Of a stretch of DNA of 40,117 nt, positions 36,405 to 40,117 are shown in pieces (position 1 is the stretch's first letter; each line of letters begins with the position of its first letter). The notes under the pieces are model-generated. The model worked only from the letters and a program-made list of their open reading frames with translations. It was not told where the DNA came from and did no database searches. Made by a program: the position numbers and the translations under genes. The stretch comes from Bacteroidia bacterium (GTDB lineage Bacteria; Bacteroidota; Bacteroidia; Flavobacteriales; Flavobacteriaceae): assembly GCA_030427985.1 (NCBI GenBank), contig JAUIBH010000028.1, positions 1 to 40,117 of the forward strand. Direction: 5' to 3'.

Positions 36405-36438
36405 TTTGGCAGCCTTGTCAAAAATATTCCTAATTTTG
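36405..36438 (+). promoter_or_regulatory. Candidate promoter of the mlaD-like gene (TTTG-N22-TAATTTTG)
   Basis: TAATTTTG (36431-36438) fully matches the -7 consensus, with TTTG 22 bases upstream, slightly longer than usual. The TTTG is itself part of another full match, TATCTTTG (36401-36408). The TTG start of the gene is 23 bases after the proximal box. Confidence 0.45.
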
Positions 36439-36460
36439 TTTAAACCATAAACCGAATCCT

Positions 36461-37432
36461 TTGAAGCTATCCAGGGAAGTAAAAACCGGGGTTATTGTAC
36501 TTGTAGGAATTTTGGCCTTCATTTTTGGGCTGAGCTATTTAAAATCCTCCCCACTCTTCGAGAACAACAAAACTTTTTACGCCGTGTACGAGACTGTGGG
36601 CGGTTTACAGCCGGGAACACAGGTTTCTATCAACGGTTATAATGTAGGTAATGTTACCAACATTGGCTTTAAGGATAATTCCGGAAAGTTGTTGGTGACC
36701 TTTTCAGTGAGCAATGAGTTTGATTTTTCACAAAACAGTATTGCCGAACTCTTTGACACAGGGATCATTGGTGGCAAGGGAATTCAGATTGTTCCCGTTT
36801 TTGATGGTGCCCCCAATGCTAAAACAGGAGATACCTTACAATCCAACATAAAACCCGGTATCACCGAGTTGGTGCAGCAGAAATTAACCCCTTTGCAGAT
36901 GAAGGTGGAAGGAGCCGTTTCCAATGCGGACACCCTGTTGATGAACGTTAATCAAATATTGGATGACCCCACAAAAAAGCAATTGAAGGAAACCATTGTA
37001 TCACTCAACCAATTGGTAAAAGCCTTTAAGGGCAGCGCGGATAAAATAAACCTGCTATTGGAAGACAACCAATCGCAATTGGACAGTTCACTTAAAAATG
37101 TGAACAAAATTACCTCTAATTTCTCTAAATTTTCAGATTCGTTGGCCAATGCAGATTTGGCGGGTACACTTTCCAATTTCCAAGAAACTGTTGACAAATT
37201 GAACGGTATCTTAGGAAAAATTGAGAAAGGGGAGGGCTCTTTGGGCAAACTGCACCAAGATGATGCACTGTACAATAATTTGGCAGAATCTTCAAGGCAG
37301 TTGGAACTGTTGTTACAGGATTTCAGGCTCAATCCCAAACGCTACGTCAACGTATCCGTTTTTGGAAAAAAACAAAAGGAGTACGCCCTTCCCGAAAACG
37401 ACCCAGCCGATTCAACCCAGACTCAGAACTAG
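36461..37432 (+). CDS. MlaD-type MCE-domain lipid-transport protein
   Basis: This 323-residue inner-membrane-anchored protein has one MCE domain. It is the substrate-binding part of Mla-like ABC systems that move phospholipids between membranes. MKLSREVKTGVIV leads into a single helix (about 9-28). The MCE domain follows (about 38-117) with TFYAVYETVGGLQPGTQVSINGYNVGNV. A long helical part then contains heptad-like segments (about 130-250) likely to trimerise or hexamerise into a channel. The TTG start at 36461 gives the conserved N-terminus. The matching permease (MlaE) and ATPase (MlaF) are not in the window. The next gene starts 5 bases after the stop, so the iron-sulfur pair is cotranscribed. 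Confidence 0.88.
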   Translation: MKLSREVKTGVIVLVGILAFIFGLSYLKSSPLFENNKTFYAVYETVGGLQPGTQVSINGYNVGNVTNIGFKDNSGKLLVTFSVSNEFDFSQNSIAELFDTGIIGGKGIQIVPVFDGAPNAKTGDTLQSNIKPGITELVQQKLTPLQMKVEGAVSNADTLLMNVNQILDDPTKKQLKETIVSLNQLVKAFKGSADKINLLLEDNQSQLDSSLKNVNKITSNFSKFSDSLANADLAGTLSNFQETVDKLNGILGKIEKGEGSLGKLHQDDALYNNLAESSRQLELLLQDFRLNPKRYVNVSVFGKKQKEYALPENDPADSTQTQN

Positions 37433-37437
37433 ATAGG

Positions 37438-38760
37438 ATGGAATATTTGCCCAATATACTCTTTGTGATAGCCTTGGTTTTAGGCATCGGTTTCTTCACT
37501 AGGAATGTAAAGAAACTCACCCGAAATATTAAGTTGGGCAAGGATGTGGATGTGAGCGACAACAAGCCGCAACGTTGGCGAAATATGGTTCGCATTGCTT
37601 TGGGACAGACCAAAATGGTGGTACGTCCTGTTGCCGGGCTTATGCACATTTTTGTCTATGTGGGCTTTATCATCATCAATATTGAAGTGCTGGAGATTAT
37701 TCTGGATGGTATTTTGGGGACCCACCGATTATTTGCTCCCCTTGGCACCTTGTATGATGTCTTAATTGCTTCTTTTGAAGTTTTGGCCCTATTGGTCATT
37801 GTGGCCGTGGTTATTTTTTGGATACGAAGGAATATCATCAAACTCCAGCGGTTCATCAAACCAGAAATGAAAGGTTGGCCCAAAACAGACGGAAACCTAA
37901 TTCTTTATATCGAATTTGTATTAATGATTTTGTTTCTGACCATGAATGCTGCAGATTCCCAGTTACAGCAGTTGGGCGCTGCACATTATACCGAGGCTGG
38001 GGCATTTCCCATCAGTCAGTTTATTATGCCTTTGTTCGATGGCCTATCCATTTCAACGCTTATCACAATTGAACGGACCGCTTGGTGGTTGCACATATTG
38101 GGCATCTTGGCATTTTTAAATTATCTGTACTATTCCAAGCATTTGCATATTCTACTGGCATTTCCCAACACTTATTATGGGAAAACAAGTCCTCAGGGAC
38201 AGTTCAATAATTTGGAATCTGTCACCAATGAGGTCAAATTAATGATGGACCCTTCGGCTGACCCTTATGCAGTGCCACCTGAGGATGCGCCAGAACCAGA
38301 AAAATTCGGAGCATCGGATGTTATGGACTTGAATTGGGTTCAGCTGTTGAATGCCTACACCTGTACCGAATGTGGTCGATGTACTTCAGAGTGTCCGGCC
38401 AACCAAACAGGAAAAAAATTATCGCCCCGAAAAATTATGATGGATACCCGTGACCGCTTGGAAGAAGTCGGGAAAATCATGGATGCCAACAAAGGGGAAT
38501 TTGTGGATGATGGTAAACAATTATTGAATGACTACATCACACCTGAAGAACTGTGGGCGTGCACTACGTGCAATGCTTGTGTACAGGCTTGCCCTGTGAG
38601 TATTGATCCTTTGTCCATTATCGTGGAAATGCGACGCTATTTGGTCATGGAGCAATCCGCCGCGCCAATGGAATTAAACAATATGATGTCCAACATCGAG
38701 AATAACGGAGCACCTTGGCCTTACAATCAAATGGACCGATTAAACTGGGTGAACGAATAA
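37438..38760 (+). CDS. Membrane protein with two [4Fe-4S] clusters, heterodisulfide-reductase-related
   Basis: This 440-residue protein has about 4 to 6 N-terminal membrane helices and a cytoplasmic ferredoxin-like domain. The membrane part has conserved-looking histidines (H70, H219, H235, H237) that could bind heme, as in NarI/HdrE-like subunits. The ferredoxin part carries two complete CxxCxxCxxxCP motifs: C309, C312, C315, C319 (CTECGRCTSECP) and C375, C378, C381, C385 (CTTCNACVQACP). The partner CCG-domain protein follows after 10 bases. Together they resemble HdrDE- or GlpC-like modules that pass electrons between a soluble donor and the quinone pool. The actual donor and acceptor in Bacteroidota are not established. 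Confidence 0.87.
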   Translation: MEYLPNILFVIALVLGIGFFTRNVKKLTRNIKLGKDVDVSDNKPQRWRNMVRIALGQTKMVVRPVAGLMHIFVYVGFIIINIEVLEIILDGILGTHRLFAPLGTLYDVLIASFEVLALLVIVAVVIFWIRRNIIKLQRFIKPEMKGWPKTDGNLILYIEFVLMILFLTMNAADSQLQQLGAAHYTEAGAFPISQFIMPLFDGLSISTLITIERTAWWLHILGILAFLNYLYYSKHLHILLAFPNTYYGKTSPQGQFNNLESVTNEVKLMMDPSADPYAVPPEDAPEPEKFGASDVMDLNWVQLLNAYTCTECGRCTSECPANQTGKKLSPRKIMMDTRDRLEEVGKIMDANKGEFVDDGKQLLNDYITPEELWACTTCNACVQACPVSIDPLSIIVEMRRYLVMEQSAAPMELNNMMSNIENNGAPWPYNQMDRLNWVNE

Positions 38761-38770
38761 ATTTGGAACT

Positions 38771-39562
38771 ATGAGCGAGCAATTGAAGGTGAAAACCATG
38801 CAGGAGTTTATGGCCGAAGGCAAACAGCCCGAAATATTGTTTTGGGTGGGCTCCGCAGGTAGTTACGATGATCGGGCCAAAAAAATTTCTAGGGCGTTTG
38901 TAAAGTTGTTGAACAAAGCTAATGTTGATTTTGCCGTTTTGGGCACCGAAGAGAGTTCCACCGGTGATGTGGCCAAACGCGCGGGTAACGAGTTTTTGTT
39001 TCAGATGCAGGCCATGATGAACATTGAGTTACTGAACGGTTACGAAATAAAACGAATTGTCACCTGCGACCCGCATTCCTTCAACACCTTAAAAAATGAA
39101 TATCCCGGTTTAGGGGGCAAGTATGATGTTGTTCACCATACCCAATATCTAAAAGAATTGATAGACAATGGACGTTTGACCATTGATGGTGAAGTATACA
39201 AAGGAAAACGCATTACTTTCCATGACCCTTGTTATTTAGGTCGTGCAAATTCGGTTTTTGAGGCACCTAGAGAACTCCTCTCCAAAACCAATGCAGATTT
39301 GGTGGAAATGAAACGTCACAAAAAAATAGCACTTTGCTGTGGTGCTGGAGGTGCACAAATGTTCAAGGAACCGGAAAAAGGGGATATGGACGTTAACGTA
39401 TTGCGTACCAAAGATGCTTTGGAAACCCAGCCAAACATCATCGCAACAGGATGTCCGTATTGCAATACTATGATGACGGATGGTATCAAGGCGCATGAAA
39501 AGGAAGATACCGTCACGGTTTTGGATGTTGCCGAATTGTTGGCAAACTCTCAAGGATTATAA
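38771..39562 (+). CDS. CCG-domain (Fe-S)-binding protein, HdrB/HdrD-like
   Basis: This 263-residue protein is made of two cysteine-rich CCG modules of the kind that hold the unusual clusters of heterodisulfide reductase. The C-terminal module is complete: HDPCYLGR (C154), CCGAGGAQMFKEP (C189, C190) and ATGCPYCNTMMTDG (C228, C231). The N-terminal module keeps its fold signatures but lacks the expected cysteines: WVGSAGSYDDR (S28), GTEESSTGD (S62, S63) and TCDPHSFNTLKNEYPG (C99, D100, S103), where relatives commonly have Cys. It is cotranscribed with the membrane 2x[4Fe-4S] protein, probably as its catalytic or electron-relay partner. Which substrate it reduces or oxidises is unknown. Confidence 0.88.
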   Translation: MSEQLKVKTMQEFMAEGKQPEILFWVGSAGSYDDRAKKISRAFVKLLNKANVDFAVLGTEESSTGDVAKRAGNEFLFQMQAMMNIELLNGYEIKRIVTCDPHSFNTLKNEYPGLGGKYDVVHHTQYLKELIDNGRLTIDGEVYKGKRITFHDPCYLGRANSVFEAPRELLSKTNADLVEMKRHKKIALCCGAGGAQMFKEPEKGDMDVNVLRTKDALETQPNIIATGCPYCNTMMTDGIKAHEKEDTVTVLDVAELLANSQGL

Positions 39563-39576
39563 AGTTTATAAATGTC

Positions 39577-39620
39577 AGGTCGAGCCTGCCTTTGTCGGCA
39601 GACAGGCGCAGTCGAGACCT
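39577..39620. repeat. Imperfect palindromic intergenic element (GGTCGAG...GTCGAGACC type)
   Basis: This 44-base element has outer arms AGGTC (39577-39581) and GACCT (39616-39620). Its inner stem is GCCT-tt-GTC (39588-39596) and GAC-AGGC (39601-39607) with a GGCA loop. It contains the TCGAG and CAGTCGAG words of small dispersed palindromes I recall from many flavobacterial genomes. It lies in the 73-base gap between the CCG-domain gene and the next gene and could also act as a hairpin, but no T-tract follows. Only one copy is present in this window. Confidence 0.55.
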
Positions 39621-39635
39621 TAAGCGATAGATAGT

Positions 39636-40117
39636 ATGCTAGTAGATTTTAATGAATTACCAGATCACTCCCGAATTTGGATCTATCAGGCCAATAGGAG
39701 TTTTACCGATGAGGAACAGCAGGAATTGCAGGAAAGTCTTGCAGATTTCCTAAAGCAATGGACTGCCCACGGAAGCGATTTGCTCGCTGGGTTCCAAATA
39801 AGATACAAACGATTTATTGTAATTGGATTGGACCAGACCAATGCCAGCGCATCAGGTTGTTCCATTGATGCTTCGGTGCACTTCATTCAAAGCTTGGAGC
39901 AGAAATACAATGTGGAACTTATGGACCGAATGAATGTTTCCTTCAAGCAAGGGGAGTTCATTGCCTACAAACCCTTAAAGGAGTTTAAGAAAATGGCAAA
40001 GGCCAAATCGGTTTCGCCAAACACCATTGTTTTCAACAATTTGGTGGCTACCAAACAAGAATATTTGGAGCATTGGGAAGTGCCAGCTAGTGAAAGTTGG
40101 CATGCCCGTTTTGTATA
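39636..40117 (+). CDS. Conserved Bacteroidota protein of unknown function, 3' end at window edge
   Basis: A 160-codon frame starting at the ATG at 39636 runs to the last bases; the window ends with TA, so the stop codon may begin there. The product starts MLVDFNELPDHSRIWIYQANR and contains FLKQWTAHGSDLLAGFQIRYKRFIVIGLDQ, a Cys-Ser pair in SASGCSIDASVHFIQ and a tail of ESWHARFV. I recognise it as a small protein widely conserved in Flavobacteria and often labelled ABC transporter ATPase, but it has no Walker A or signature motif, so that label is not supported. There is no signal peptide, so it is probably cytoplasmic. It lies 73 bases after the CCG-domain gene, separated by the palindromic element. 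Confidence 0.82.
   Translation, partial: MLVDFNELPDHSRIWIYQANRSFTDEEQQELQESLADFLKQWTAHGSDLLAGFQIRYKRFIVIGLDQTNASASGCSIDASVHFIQSLEQKYNVELMDRMNVSFKQGEFIAYKPLKEFKKMAKAKSVSPNTIVFNNLVATKQEYLEHWEVPASESWHARFV

Noticed and set aside
39636-40117. ABC transporter ATPase, a label often given to this protein family
   Set aside because: No Walker A, Walker B or ABC signature can be seen in the 160 residues present.

Overview
The window looks like chromosomal DNA of a marine-type Flavobacteriaceae bacterium (Bacteroidota). The evidence is a SusC/SusD pair, a type IX secretion sorting domain, an LptD of the Bacteroidota type, TAnnTTTG-type -7 promoter boxes, few Shine-Dalgarno sequences and low GC. I cannot assign a genus from the sequence alone. 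There are 31 protein genes, tightly packed, and no intergenic gap over 300 bases. I saw no tRNA, rRNA, CRISPR array, insertion sequence or prophage gene.

Layout. 1-4199 (+): the end of a SusC porin, a SusD-like lipoprotein, a strong terminator, then a sodium/solute symporter. 4241-9131 (-): a four-gene run reading D-amino acid transaminase, D-aminoacylase-type amidohydrolase, M20 metallopeptidase and serine beta-lactamase-fold hydrolase, with start/stop coupling between the first two. 9326-11241: a WYL-domain regulator diverging from a DinB-like protein and a small HMA-like protein. Their shared control region holds two matched palindromes placed symmetrically against two -7 boxes. 11267-15382 (-): a 1371-residue secreted protein that joins an FG-GAP/ASPIC propeller, a complete vanadium-haloperoxidase/PAP2 active site and a type IX sorting tail. 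15531-18447 (+): a nucleotidase, two alpha/beta hydrolases and a VanX-type D-Ala-D-Ala dipeptidase. 18451-24321: housekeeping and poorly characterised genes (THUMP-like methyltransferase, AI-2E-type permease, DUF4159, DUF1223, RsmE, TfoX-like, TsaD). 24406-28851 (+): TamB. 28987-31921 (+): pfkA, gap and a BadF/GlcNAc-kinase-like gene. 31914-35043 (-): RidA and LptD. 35175-40117 (+): an amidase with a SPOR-like tail, an MlaD-type MCE protein, a membrane 2x[4Fe-4S] protein with its CCG-domain partner, and an incomplete conserved gene.

How the genes may work together. The left third reads as uptake and breakdown of peptide or N-acyl D-amino acid material: a SusCD importer and symporter, then deacylation and transamination of D-amino acids. 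The VanX homologue at 16.8 kb handles the D-Ala-D-Ala dipeptide. The right third is an envelope-building and electron-transfer block (LptD, amidase, MlaD, iron-sulfur pair). The observations I would check first are the twin operators of the WYL/DinB pair, the haloperoxidase fusion, the D-amino acid run, and the iron-sulfur protein whose N-terminal CCG module appears to have lost its cysteines.
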